A stretch of DNA of 64,000 bases, taken from contig JAKOGI010000811.1 of NCBI GenBank assembly GCA_029747015.1, positions 179,501 to 243,500 of the forward strand. The letters are read 5' to 3'. Origin of the DNA: Carnegiea gigantea (Eukaryota > Streptophyta > Magnoliopsida > Caryophyllales > Cactaceae). Below are positions 1 to 11,500 of this stretch, one piece after another. The translations under genes and the position numbers were made by a program. Position 1 is the first letter of the stretch; every line of letters begins with the position of its first letter. Under the pieces are notes generated by a model. The model did no database searches. It was not told where the DNA came from and saw only the letters and a program-made list of their open reading frames with translations.

Positions 1-812
1 CTTTCAGTTTTTCATTCGTTTGTTTCAAGTGAGCAAGCAAATTTTGGCCAAAAAATTCACTCATAACATATGAAACACTTGACAGAACGAAATCAAACCA
101 ATCATGTAATAAGCACAAGTCTTTAAATTAAATCATGATCTAACAACACTTACGTAAACTACTAAATCCCTAGACAAAAGAAAACTTCTCAGGCATGATT
201 AAGAAATAAACAAAACTAACCAATAATCCAGCAAAATCTGAGAGAAAGGCTTGACTGACATGACTTTTAACCAAGGGCTTCAAACCGCCTAGAAAACGAA
301 GCACATACACTCAAGATTTCTCAGCAAAACTAAAAATTAAACTGGAAACAACAAAATTTGAGAAAGAAAGAAACTAGGCTAAAACTCTAATCTAATGCTT
401 TTGTATTGCTCTGGGATTGCTTTTCACTGCTGCAGGACGAAGCTATTTATAGAGGATCTCATTTGATCTTAACCACATGGCCAAAGGAAGACGAAGAGCT
501 AGTAGTTACAAGCTCACCACGGTCTGCGGTAGGTACCACGGTCCGACCATGGTCTGGGCTGGGACCAGATTTCTGCTCTTTTCTTACTACACGGGTGTAG
601 CAACTCATGGGTGTCTATGGGGGAGGTGAAAATACATCTATTTATGGTCAAATGCTGGGTAAAAAGGCTTAAAATCCTGCAAAACACATCAAACAACTAT
701 ACCTAAGCATAAATCGAGAGTATGAGTGTAAATAATAACATAAGAGCACATAATTCTCCTAAAAATCGACACAAAATAGCCTTAAAATGATGTATACATT
801 AAGCACTTATCA
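1..812 (-). repeat. Partial Athila-like LTR, cut by the window start
   Basis: On the minus strand the segment starts with TGATAAGTGC at 812, and a purine-rich tract (AGAGGGGTAGC on the minus strand) lies just outside it at 813-823. That is the order expected at the polypurine tract/3' LTR boundary of an Athila-type gypsy element. The sequence runs leftward past the window edge, so its length and target duplication cannot be seen. Short reading frames inside it (406-600 plus, 514-696 minus) are not conserved proteins. Assignment rests on boundary motifs only. Confidence 0.45.
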
Positions 813-1712
813 GCTACCCCTCTGAAGAGAAAATTGAGGCATTCTAAGGGTGCTCTTCTAATTTCGACACTTCTCTAACTCTTTCCTCTTTCTCTCTCCC
901 AAGCTCCTGTCACTAGGGCTTAGAACCTTTAGGAAGAGGTAAAAGAAAGCTAGATTTTAGTGCTGAAGAATATAAATATTGTGGTCTCATCCATCCAGGG
1001 GTTCTACTGGGGCTACGCTTCAAGAGCCAACTAAAGATGATATTAAGGCCATGGATGTTGGCGAATATGAGATTGCCATTTCGCAGAATCAAAAGATTGT
1101 TATAGAATTGGAATCTGTTGATAAGATGGCATCAAATTAGCTTTTTTTTGCAGCTGTAATTTTTTATTGTGGCTTTTTCTGAACTTGTAGTGTATATTAC
1201 CCCTTTATTTAGGATTTAGGGATGCTTTTGTACTGTTATGCCTTTTGCTCAAATTAGTGGAAGGATGACATCTGGGAATTTTATTTCTATGAATTTCGAG
1301 TAAAAATTTCATATATAATGCTGTCTTGGTTTCTTTGCTCATACTAGGCTTTTACCCTTTCTTGCTCTCTAACTTTATGTTTCTGGTCTGTTTAAAAACA
1401 TGTGAGGATTATAAAGTCATTTTAAGTTGACATTTAGGGTTTTGCCCATTTTGGCCTTTTTGGCTTCTCTAAATCTCTTTATTTTTCTAAAGGTGTTTTC
1501 AAGTTAGAGGGCATTTGAGCTTCAAACCAAGCTCTAAGCAGTTATTCTCGTCTTGTTCACTCCATTAAACCTTGTTTCTGATTTCTTAAATCTTCTTCCT
1601 AATTTGAAAAATGGGTAATGAATTCTTTAAGAAGTCATGCAAAAGTGCCCTGAACTGTATGAGGGCATTACAGATACCACAATGAGGACAGGCCTTATGG
1701 AAGCTTTGGGCA
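813..1712. other. Degraded interval with a 54-codon exon-like frame
   Basis: Mostly AT-rich sequence with no recognisable transposon protein. An open plus-strand frame runs from 976 to a TAG at 1138-1140. Its lower half is unusually protein-like (acidic and polar, containing AMDVGEYEIAISQ) and a splice-acceptor-like CCATCCAG lies at 991-998. It could be a captured host exon or the tail of an extra retrotransposon ORF. I do not recognise the family. Confidence 0.2.
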
Positions 1713-2946
1713 TGAGATAAGTGCCAAGAATGTGCATCATTTTTGGGTCATTTGATAGCATTTTCTAGGGGATTGTGTGTTTAAGCGTATAATTTGCATC
1801 CCTTTTTCTATTTTATGCTCGGGTATGCTTCCTTGGTGCATTTTGTATGTTTTAGGCTCTTTTGAGTTGGTGTTGACCCTTATTTGGGTACATTTTTGGG
1901 CCACCATGGTAGTTCCCCCATTCCATTTGCCAGTGGGGGGAAAAAGAAGAATAACGATCTCTTGGCCAGAGCTAGCCACGGTTAGACTGTGGTAAGTTGG
2001 TAACTGTGAGCCTATTCATTTTTCCTCAATTGTGTGTCTAAGAAGGCTTGCGTTTGTGTATTTGAAGGTGTTTTCGACTGTGGGTAAGAGAGTACTACAC
2101 TCACCCTAGCACTCATCTCTTTCATTAGTTTAGGATTTTTCTAGTTTTTCTTGAAGACAAAGAAGATTTGAAAGAAAGAATTAGCAATTGGATGCTTGAA
2201 GATCGGAAGATGATTGGAGAACTTTCATTATTACTAAGCTTCCTCTTCCTGTTATCTCTTCTTGAATTCTAGTTCATTTGATTTAGATGTTGTTTTGTTT
2301 AATCATGAGCGAGTAGTTTAATTCAATCTAGGGATTGATTCGTTGAAGTATTGATGTTGAATCTTCAATCTCTATTTCTTTTGCTCAACTCATCTTGGAA
2401 TGGTTTTATTCTATCTTGTGATTGTATTAATGTGAGTAAGTTTTGCCAGATTTGCCTACATATGTTAGATAGTTGAGTGAAATACCGAAAGGAGAAATTC
2501 ACTATTAGACCAACCAGAGTGAACTTGACTTAGTAATCCTTGAAAGAGAGTTGCAAGTTAAGAGGAGACCTTAGCAATCGAAATCTATAACCTAGACCAA
2601 AATGAGAATAATTGAGAGAATGATAATTGGATTAGTGTAGGTAATTTAGTTTATTTTCGAAAGAAAAGATTGAGTTAAGCTAGATTCCAAATCCTTGAAT
2701 TATCCAAACTAGAAAAGATCGCACTTTAAATCCAAAGATTCAGCTCTTTAATTAAACAAAACAAATCCTTAGATGTTTTACTTTGATTGAATTTTGAATA
2801 GCCAATTAGCAAAGTTGAACCAACTCGCTAAAAGTCGTTCATTTTAGCATTTTTCATTGGACAAGACTCAATAGATTGTGCTGGTCCCAAATGATGATAT
2901 TTTATCTAGATTACAACACCCGTGTACTTGCGGGTTGTGTCAACGA
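1713..2946 (+). repeat. Athila-like solo LTR, plus orientation
   Basis: It begins TGAGATAAGTGCC, closely matching the TGATAAGTGC start of the LTR at the left window edge. It ends in an ACCCGTGTACTTGCGGGTTGT block (about 2920-2940), typical of the 3' end of Athila-class LTRs. No primer-binding site follows, so a solo LTR or a truncated 5' LTR is most likely. The 1777-1995 reading frame is a by-product. Boundaries are good to a few bases on the left and about 10 bases on the right. Confidence 0.5.
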
Positions 2947-3718
2947 GTTTGAAGAACTTTGACCTATAAGTATTGAATCCTATTAATGGTGTTGAGCCAA
3001 AATCTTTAAAAACAAAGAACATTTCTTAAAGAACTTGGAACTAGATGTCAATGCTCTGATGTCCCCTTCACAAACCAATCTCCAAGGGGTTTTATGCCAT
3101 TTTTGGAAGTATTTTTAAGTTTGGATTAAGGCTTCCTTTTCCTTCTTTTGCCAAACGGCTATTGGAACTCTATAGGATTGGGCCTTACTAATTCAGTTAC
3201 AATGGTATCGCAAATATAGTTTTTAACGATCTTTTCTATCTCGTTAATGAGAGACAGCCTCATGAAGCAAAGTTCATAAAAAAGTAGAATTTTCCCCTAT
3301 TGATACAATTAGCCACAACTACTCAACATATTTGGGAAGGCTAAGAAGAAACTTCCTCTCGACCTTGAGAACATTAAATAAACAGCAACCATCTGAGGGT
3401 TACACATTATTAATCTCAAGGAAGAGAGAGTTGTCAACCTTCTAAGCTGTTCATAAATCTTTAGTAACCTCTTTGTGTTCACGCAGCTTTTTAGGTTTAG
3501 ACTTTTATTTTGTTTGACCTCTCTTTTCTATCTCAATGTCAGCTCATGTTAACTACCTAGAGCTCATTAAGCAGGTGATTATGGAGGTGGGGAAAGTTGA
3601 GAAGAATAAGAACAACAACCCCCTCACAACTAAATTCCATCCCAAGCTTAAAGATCGCCTCAAGGGTCTAATGAAAGACAAAGATAGAGAGGGGGGGAGA
3701 GAGAGAGAGAGTTCACAA
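2947..3718. other. Unassigned degraded sequence left of Cassandra
   Basis: No confident gene. A 61-codon plus-strand frame (3536-3721) rich in Lys, Glu and Arg ends in a GA-rich microsatellite at 3690-3711 just before the Cassandra element. It may be the left half of the degraded frame that resumes at 4450, but no family is recognisable. Confidence 0.25.
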
Positions 3719-3996
3719 TGACTCGACCCCTCCTGGGTTATGGATAGTTACCAGGAATGACTTCTAAGATCATTGACTGATCCCCACAAATTACCACAAG
3801 TCTTTCCGGCACGTTTCGTCCTCGCTCACACACTACCCGGGAAACTTCCCAGAAGGTCATCCATCCTAAGATTGCTCCCCATCAAGCACGCTTAATCGTG
3901 GAGTTCTTAAGAGTGAGTTTTCAGAAAAGAAAGGTGCACCTTTAGTGCTATAAGTAGTCACTTCGAATCCTTTTAAGCCACACTCGGGGTGTTACA
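3719..3996 (-). repeat. Cassandra LTR, left copy (3' LTR in element sense)
   Basis: It ends on the plus strand in GGTGTTACA, the counterpart of GAGTGCTACA in the right copy. It starts TGACTCGACCCC where the right copy has TGTAACGCCC, so the outer terminus has decayed. It shares with the right copy the CACAAGTCTTTCCGG block, the 5S-like segment and an AAAGGTGCACCTTT stretch. Confidence 0.8.
3834..3908 (-). other. 5S rRNA-derived segment in left Cassandra LTR
   Basis: Read on the minus strand this matches the 3' two-thirds of plant 5S rRNA: AGAACTCC, then TTAAGCGTGCTTG, then AGGATGGATGACCTTCTGGGAA. The A-box and C-box regions of the internal Pol III promoter are largely preserved. It is not a functional 5S gene: the 5' part is missing and bases differ in the loop between the boxes. 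Confidence 0.75.
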
Positions 3997-4152
3997 ATCA
4001 CCCCCACTTGAAGCGCGCAACGTCCTCGCTGTGCCTCACTAACCGACTGACTTACAAGTCCTCTTAACCGGCGATCCATCATAGTATCTTTACCCCACTA
4101 GATGACTGCCCAAGGCTCTCTTGTTCATAGGCACAGCTCGCGGTCGCGGGTC

Positions 4153-4166
4153 GGCTCTAGTACCAT
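4153..4166 (-). promoter_or_regulatory. Cassandra primer-binding site
   Basis: Minus strand ATGGTACTAGAGCC directly inside the right LTR. It matches the complement of the initiator-Met tRNA 3' end (TGGTATCAGAGCC) except for a TC/CT swap. Its position fixes the element's orientation. Confidence 0.65.
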
Positions 4167-4167
4167 C

Positions 4168-4449
4168 TGTAACGCCCTAAATCCTTCCTGAGCTGGGAAA
4201 ATTATTAGGAATGACTTAAAGGATCATTGACTGGTCCCACAAATCACCACAAGTCTTTCCGGTGTGTTTTGTCCTCACATACACGCTAATCGAGAAACGT
4301 TTCAGGAGGTCACCCATCCCAAGATTGCTCCCCAACAGGCACACTTAACTGTGAAATTCTTAAGAGTGGACTTCCCAAAAAAAAAGGTGCACCTTTGGTA
4401 ATATAAATAGTCACTTCAAATCCTTTTAACCAACACTCGGAGTGCTACA
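4168..4449 (-). repeat. Cassandra LTR, right copy (5' LTR in element sense)
   Basis: Bounded by TGTAACGCCC and GTGCTACA, the canonical TG...CA ends. It contains the second 5S-like block at about 4299-4360 (minus strand TTAAGTGTGCCTG and GGGATGGGTGACCTCCTG). The C-box part of this copy is closer to 5S rRNA than that of the left copy. Confidence 0.8.
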
Positions 4450-5949
4450 GAGGTTAAATGCCGTTAGATCATGAAGGAGTAATAGAATCTCCCTGATACC
4501 ATTGAAGAAAAGGAGCTTAACATTAGTTACTCTCAATTTAATGAGGATGATCTAGTAGTGGAGTGCCTTTTTCACATTAAGGAGGCTAGCATAGCTGAAA
4601 GCAAGCTTTCCACAAGTAATAAAGAGTTCTTCTCTTTCCAAGAAGAAGATTGGAATGTAGAAAATAAAAACACAAACTCCTTAATTGGCAGTTAACAGTG
4701 GCTCTGGCCCAGAGATGGAGGCCTTAACCCTAATTGTTGTTACTCCTATCAACATCTTTCCTCTAGCTACTTCAGGTAGAGTTAAAGGGGTAGGGCGTGT
4801 CTTTTCTAGAACTTCCATTGATAAGGGCAGTGACAATGATGGGAGAATTGGATGTTGTTTTGAATATGGCTGACGATGCTTCCAGGGGTTCCTTCATAAA
4901 TTCTATAGGTGAGGGTGCTCTTCTTTTGAGGACTCCCCCAAACCCTTTAGGTAGCTTGCTATAAAAGAGTGGAGTAGTAAAAAGGTTTAATGAAGTTTAC
5001 TACTTAAGAGGCATCGTTCTCACTGCTTCCTTTATCCCCTAAGAAGAAAAGAGGTGGTGGCGCTAGAGATGGGACTTCTCTATCCAGTCTGATTGAATAG
5101 AAGCTTGTTGATCAAAGGACAGGGTTATTAAATAGTCCTAAGGGGTATCGGAGGAAGAAAATCTATTCCTTTCTGAGGAAATGATTGAAAAAGATACCTA
5201 TAGAAAGCTTCTAGGTCAGTCTCCCCTTCCTCACTTTGAAGCTTCGCTTGGCTGTTGAGAAGATAAAGGTCTAATCTCTTACTTCTCATTCTAAGTTAGA
5301 ATGTGCTAGAGTAGAAAATAGCCTCTTGTGATCCAAGATTCAAGAATTTGGAGAGGGTTTGAGGAGGCCTGAAGCTAAGAATAGGAATTTAAAGGGAGCG
5401 CTAGAGAAAGAGAGAAAAACTTCACACTTCGATGAGGAAGGTTGGGCGAAGGTCCTGGTAGAGAAGGGCTAATTGATCACATTTGTAATTTTTGTACCAA
5501 AAGTATGATTTTATTCATTTAAGAATGTGCTATGAACTCAGGTATTATGTGTTTTGTTTAACAGAATTCTTATTCCTCTCAAGTTTTTAATCCAACCTTA
5601 TAGAAATTCTAAAGTTAATTCCTTATTAAATTTCTTAACGTAATTTTAGGAATTTTATTCCTTGTATGTCTTAATGTAGCTTGCTGAAATCTAAAGCAAT
5701 TCCTTAACTGAATTCTATGACATATCTTAGGATTTATTATACGTTTAAACCCAATTACATCATTTACACTTAAATTAAATGATTTGTAATACATAATCAA
5801 ATGTGCAGGAATGAAGATGCTACTTTATTGATAATGATGGAATTTAAAATATTACTCCTAGGGAGATGCAAAGTTATTAGTGTGGTTACAGAACTCAACT
5901 AATGCTTACATGGAAATAGAAACTATAACAATCCTATAGTTGAGATGTA
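4450..5949 (+). other. Degraded reading frame with coiled-coil-like end, then AT-rich spacer
   Basis: Short plus-strand frames broken by stops. The stretch at about 5330-5470 reads as a charged heptad-like segment (NRNLKGALEKERK, then EEGWAKVLVEK), similar in style to the coiled-coil tails of extra ORFs in plant gypsy elements. The family is not certain. From 5470 to 5949 the sequence is AT-rich and non-coding and may contain the worn 3' LTR of the neighbouring Tat element. Confidence 0.25.
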
Positions 5950-8900
5950 TGGATAGTTGTATATGATATTGTCCACATGCCAATGTTTAAAACCTCTTTG
6001 TCCCCTAGGGGCAGAAGTTTATAGCTACCTAGATGGACTTCTTCTTTGAAATTGTATAGTCCTTCCCAGTTTGGTCCCAATTTTCCTAGGTGCTTTGTTT
6101 TTGAGCACTAGGTCACCAAGTTTTAGGGTCAATGACATACCCTTCTATTATACATCATAGTAATCATTCTCATGTATAGTTATGTTCTCATAACAGCTTC
6201 TTCCCTTTTTTCTAACAATAGACCTAAGGCTTCAGCCTATGCCCTTTCATTTTGTGTTGGCTCATGCCCTTACACCCTCAGATTGGTCGCACCAACTTCT
6301 ACAGGTATTAGAGATTTTAAACTATATTTAAGCATAAACATCGTGTGAGCTATGGAGGCATTGAGAATTATTCTTAAAGACTAGAGGATGTCTGGTAACT
6401 TATCAACCTAAGCTCCCTTGGCTGCCCCAGTTTTCTCTCCTATGGTGTGGATTATTTGTTTGTTAGTAGCTTTTGCTTACCCTTTTATATGAGATCTTAC
6501 CACTAAAGTGTTGATGAAAGTGATTCCCCTCCCTTCAATAATAGTCCTTCATCTTCTTGCTAATGAATTGCCTTCTATAGTCCATAGTTATAGATCTAGG
6601 AAGTCTATATCTTGTGATCACATCTTTTGATAAAAAGTCTATGGCCTTCTTATGTCATAGTTGGAGCTTGTTCAACTCCTACCTACTTTATAAAGTATTC
6701 CACTACCACAAATAGGAATTTCTTTTTTTTAGATCCTATGGCAAATGACTTAAGATGTCCATTCTTTGCTTGGCACTAGGTATAGGCTCCATTATTATAG
6801 ATAGATTAGTAATTGGTTTATAAATTTTGTAGGAGGAAAATTGGCATTTGTGACACTTTTGGACATAGACTAGTGCATCTTCAAGAAAAGTAGGCTAGTA
6901 GAATCCTACTCTTAGTACTTGTCCTGCTAGCACCTAACCCCTATATGTGATCCACTCTAATATGGGTTTGCATATTCTCTCTATAATTCCCCTTGATATA
7001 GACAGAACCATGTTGCCTTTCTTATTAGCTTTTCAGTTTATTTTAGGTCATCTTGAAGATTTCCACTCTCTAAATAATCTAGGATAGGTTTCATCCATGA
7101 GTTATCACATTTGTCATATCGGCCTCTTTAGAGTTTATACTTCTATTCCTTACAACGTCCCAGAAGACTAATGTTGTAGGATTAATTTTTGCTAAACTTG
7201 TCAGCCTATTTAATGCATTTGCCTTATGGTTTATTGACCTTACAATGAGAGTGATCTCAAATTGAGGTAAGTCTTTGATGGATTTCTCAACATTGGCCAG
7301 ATACTTAACCATGTGGTTTTCTTTAGTCTCAAACTCACCTTTGATCTGATTGATCACTAGTTGCGAGTCACCTAAGTCCTTGACATTCTTTGCCACCAAG
7401 ACTTATATTTCTCTAAAAGCTGTTACACACTTTGCTGCATTGTTGGTGGTTGGGAATGCAAATATTATGGCTCGCTCATATTTTACCCCTTCTAGAGATT
7501 GTAGGATTAGGCTAGCACCTCACTTAGGAAATCAAATAGGGCTAATGCCTTGATTGTTGTCCTAAGCATATACTCTCTGTCTAACCTAGATAACTCCATT
7601 GCCCTGAACAGTCATACTCCTGGATCATCTTCTTGAGTGGTGGGTCTACTATGACCTTGATTGGATGTGCCTCCAAATAAGGTCTTAACTTTCTGGCTGC
7701 TATAATCAAGGCTAAGACCAGCTTCTTAATGTTTGGAAAGTTGAGTTCTGGACTTATCAAGACATGATTACCAATGTATAAAGGAATCTATTTTTTGCTC
7801 TCTTTCCTTGGATACATTAAGAGCTCCTACCCTCACAATCACTTTAGATGCTACATGATACATTAAGAGATCCTCTCGGGGCCTAAGGCTGGATAATTGT
7901 GGTATACTAGACAGATATTGCTTAAGCTATTTAAAGCTTCCACTGCATCTTTAGTCCATCTAAAGTCTTTATTTGACCTTAGGCACTTAAACATGAGAGG
8001 CACTTTTATTCAAAGTTAGAAACAAATCTTTCCAAGGGTGTTAACTCATCAATTTATGAACCTCTTTCACTGTTTTAATGCTTTGCATGACTAAAACTAC
8101 TTTTACTTTTTTAAGATTTGCCTCTCTCCTTCTTTCATTGATCATAAACCCCCTGAATTTACCATTTTAACACCCCAAAGGCATACTTTTGGGATTCATG
8201 TTCATCTTATATTGTCTTAAAGCGTTAAAACTCTCCTTTAGATCTAGGAGGTGTTGATTTGAAGTCTTAGACTTGACGATCATGTCATTAATGTATGCCT
8301 TTATGTTTTTGACAATATGCCCTTAGAAAAACTTATTAATCAACCTCTAATATGTGGAACTGATAGTTTTTAGCCCAAATGACATAGCATTATATTAGTA
8401 TAGCCCTTGGTGTGTAATGAAACTTCTATGCTCATGATCTTGTTCCCACATGAGTATTTGATGAAAACCAAAGTAGGCATCTATGAATGTCAAGTAGTCA
8501 CGTTTTCTAGTTGAATCGACCAATTAACCAATCTTTGGAAATACAAAGTAGTCTTTAGGACAGCCCTTACTAAGATTAGTCTAAACTGTGTATATTCTCC
8601 ATGAACCATTAGGATTCTTTGGCATTAATATATTTGCCAGCCAATGAGGATAGTAAGACTCCTTGATAAATTTGTATGCACTAATTTCTACACTTCTACT
8701 GATATTGTTTGGTTTCTCTCAGGGGCAAAGTATCATCTTTTCTGCTTAACAGGGTATGACTGAGGGTTTATGCCTAGCTTATAAACCATAATCTCAAGAT
8801 CTATTCCTAGTATCTCTTGTAATGCATAAGTAAATCATCTCCAAATTGCCTCGACAAACATATTAGTGCTTCTTAGAAAGCTAGTTCTATGTCTACTCCA

Positions 8901-10560
8901 ATTTATACAGACTTAGACTAGTCCTAAGGTAGGCATGTCTCTTGTAATTGGCCCATTGGTGCTACCTTAGGATTGTTATCATCTTCATCATCAAGTTCAG
9001 ATATTAGGACCACATTAACCTCTAGTTATTACATTGCTTGTCTCTTATTGGTCTATGTTGCCTCTCCCATTTCATACTCAATATGTGGGACTATTGCCTT
9101 TAAGGTGGCCATGTAAGACTCCCTTGCATTCTTCTAATCGCCCACAATCCTTGCTATAGAGCCACTATCTACGAAATATCAAATGTCTAGGTTATAGGTA
9201 GACAGTATCTCTCTTCGAGAAGTTAGGAGTGACATCCCCATGATTATGTTATAAGCAGAAGGCACATCAAGGATAATATAGTTTATCTTTAATTAGCATG
9301 TCTTTCCATTCTAGGTCGTCACTTTGGTGGTAGCTTGGTCATCCCCTTAGGATATGTGGTGTGCCTTATGAAACCTATGATGAGAAGTGGTGCTAGAGAT
9401 ATGTAAGCTTGATAAAATAGATGTAAAACAAGTCATATATGGAGCTTCTAGTATCTACCAGTACTTTAGTAATCCCTATAGTTGTATGCTGTCAACTTGA
9501 TAACCATGTGATCATCACAACGCTAAGACATAGGTCTAGCACCTTTAAAAACCATCTAAAAAAGAAGAGTTTACAATTACTTAGTTTACTCCTGGGCTTG
9601 TTTAGTCCAGATCTCTTAGATGACTCTTTGATGCCTTATTTGATAATCCTACTGGGAGTGGTCCCCCAAATATTACTAGTCTCATGCCTTTGAGACTTGT
9701 ATCAGAAGAGTCATATGCTTCCCCTTCCTCGAGGATGATTTTTTTGAGATACTTATTCAGCTTTCCTTTCTAAGCCAGTTCATTGAGTACTCTATCCAAA
9801 TTTTGGTAGTGCTCTGTGTCACCCCCATAGTCTTTGTGGCATACACACCCCTTATCCTTGTTCTTATTTTTGGGCCTTTGCTTGAGAGGGTTAGCTTCAT
9901 CCATGTATATGCTATATTTGATCTCTATGAGGATCTAACTCCTGGACCTATTAAAGAGAGATTCTATCTTAAAGGTCCTTTCTTTCTTTTCCTTTGATTT
10001 TGCTTGATTGATATTTTTTCACCTTTCTTATTTACCTCCTTGGGAGTTTTTGTTCCTTTCATAATGACCTCTAATTTTATATACCCTTCATCCATATGCA
10101 ACACTTGTTGCAGGGTGGCTAGCTATTATATGATGAACTTTTCACATATGCCATTGTGCCTCACCGTATTAGTGAATGAAGCTAAGGCCATATTTAACTT
10201 AAGGTCTTCTATGAAAAGGGTCTCATGGATGAACCTCTTCACATACTTAGCCAATGATTCCAATTGAATAGATCTTTCCAACATCGGACAGATACTGGGG
10301 GTGGCCAATTAAATCAGGCTTGTCCTACCCCTTCAAGGGTAGTAGGGATGCATCTTTGCATAATGGCATTTTAGGGAAATTATTGCAGATAGATTTGAGT
10401 AAAATAAGCATCCAAGTGCTCCTAAGGGTCTATATTCAATCATACTACCCTATTTTGGGCACCTTGATATGTTGGATCTGCAACAATGATTTTGTTGGTG
10501 TCAAACTAATTAAGAATGAGAATCTCTTTATCCTTGTTCCTAGTTTTAGGTGGTAATTAG
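5950..10560 (-). pseudogene. Decayed Ty3/gypsy Tat-type gag-pol, copy 1
   Basis: Read right to left on the minus strand, the domains appear in the usual gypsy order but split by many stops and shifts: gag (about 10320-10100), protease (9520-9180, with HMVIKLTAYNYR before the expected active-site loop), reverse transcriptase (8640-8200, with CPKDYFVFPKIG, FIDAYFGFHQI, and YINDMIVKS where YVDD is usual), RNase H (7399-7091), integrase core (6760-6400) and integrase C-terminus (6370-5990, LKLGDLVLKNKAPRK). The order and motif spacing match the Tat lineage. No part is translatable as a whole. Confidence 0.8.
7091..7399 (-). pseudogene. RNase H domain fragment of Tat-type gypsy element
   Basis: A 102-codon open stretch reading GDSQLVINQIKGEFETKE, then YLANVEKSIKDLPQFEI and RSINHKANALNRL. 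This is the RNase H fold of Tat-lineage pol: the GDSQLV strand with a catalytic Asp and the downstream NHKAN motif, where the usual NxxAD/EADALA has lost its Asp. It lies between the RT and integrase relics of copy 1. It is the longest clean frame in that copy. Confidence 0.75.
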
Positions 10561-11035
10561 AGTCAATCTTTTAGATTAGTTCTTGATGTTTTTGCTTTAT
10601 GGAATTAATTATAGGATAGTTAGTCTAAATGGTAGATATATATCTTTTATTTACTTCTTGTTCAATCTTTTTCTCTCAAATTAAAAAGACAAAAAAAACT
10701 CTAGTTTTCATGATCCAACCTTCGAAATCCAGGCTCCTCCATCTTTGAATAAACCAAAGTTGGTTTTCATAGCCTTGATCTATGTCATGTTCCAGTAAGG
10801 ACCTTGAACATAGACTTTGACTTCAGTCTTTCAAGGACATTGACTTTGACCTTGAAAACCCAATTGGTTGTTGTGCATTGGTTTGTACCAAAGCCCTTTG
10901 AGCTACTTCATATTAGCATCTAAGGTCTAGATTTGTTTTAGCATTTGATCAGGATTCGGGTCATAAGCCTTCGCTTTTGGCATTCAGGAACACTGATCTT
11001 AACCTTGATTATTCAAGTGCTTTGCTTTGCATCAG
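10560..11035 (+). repeat. 3' part of a plus-strand gypsy LTR
   Basis: Similar over several hundred bases to 56560-56916 (shared blocks around TTAGTCTAAnTGGT and CTTGATG...TTTGCTTTATG), and directly followed by a primer-binding site at 11037. It is probably the 3' portion of a 5' LTR whose left part was lost at the junction with Tat copy 1. Confidence 0.5.
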
Positions 11036-11036
11036 T

Positions 11037-11048
11037 TGGTATCAGAGT
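11037..11048 (+). promoter_or_regulatory. Primer-binding site (Met-tRNA type)
   Basis: TGGTATCAGAGT, an 11 of 12 match to the initiator-Met tRNA complement, just downstream of the LTR end. It shows that the element start here points rightwards. Confidence 0.65.
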
Positions 11049-11229
11049 ACAAAGGTCCTTATATTGCTAGTAAGGCTTCATTACTTCTCTTACCTCCCTT
11101 CACTTTGTAGAGTCCATAAAACACTCACTATAGCCCAACCACATTTCCATGCTACAAAAAGAACCCTTCGCTCCAAAAAAAAGCTTTCAACCAACTTCCT
11201 TTTCTCGACCCAAATTCAAGCCTAAACTT

Positions 11230-11500
11230 TTTTCTTTGACCATGGACGTGGCATATTTTAAAAGATAGTTAAATCTAACTTTCCACTTGGAGTAGGTGTA
11301 TTCCCTTGAAGATCATCTTAAGAAAAAAGGGTTTTCAAATGAAGAGAGCTTCAAGATGGTCATCCTTAAGCTCAAATTATTTGCCTACTCTTGCTATGCA
11401 TGCGTTCTGCAAACAAGAGCCAAAGAGGGTAGATCCATAATCGAGACTTGGGGAAAAATCAAAAGGTGCATGAATAAAATGTACCTTTCTAAGGACTATT
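11230..11500 (+). pseudogene. Gypsy gag N-terminal fragment
   Basis: Plus-strand frame (11296 onward) with LEDHLKKKGFSNEES, then KMVILKLKLFAYSCYA and IIETWGKIKRCMNKMYLSKDY. This is the retrotransposon gag domain: a helix ending in the K...A.W.. region, then the W-K-K...F block preceding the LPxxY segment. It is cut off at 11500, where a minus-strand chromovirus LTR (TGTAACACCC) begins, so the element was truncated or interrupted by that insertion. It follows its own LTR end and primer-binding site. Confidence 0.65.

Larger units (their letters stand above)
3719..4449 (-). mobile_element. Cassandra TRIM retrotransposon (non-coding, 5S-bearing LTRs)
   Basis: A 731-bp element of two directly repeated LTRs (278 and 282 bp) flanking a 171-bp core with no coding capacity. 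Each LTR carries a segment complementary to plant 5S rRNA, the hallmark of Cassandra TRIMs. The core has a primer-binding site at 4153-4166 (minus strand ATGGTACTAGAGCC, close to the initiator-Met tRNA complement) and a polypurine tract GTGGGGGTGAT next to the left LTR, so transcription runs on the minus strand, the same sense as the 5S segments. Such elements depend on proteins from other elements. I see no clean target duplication (CACAA left, GAGGT right). Confidence 0.85.

Noticed and set aside
3834..4360. Tandem 5S rRNA genes
   Set aside because: Both copies are partial, embedded in LTRs with primer-binding site and polypurine tract, and have diverged at loop positions; Cassandra explains them.
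11037..11048. TGGTATCAGAG as part of a tRNA gene
   Set aside because: Only the 3'-end complement is present, next to an LTR end and followed by gag; it is a primer-binding site.
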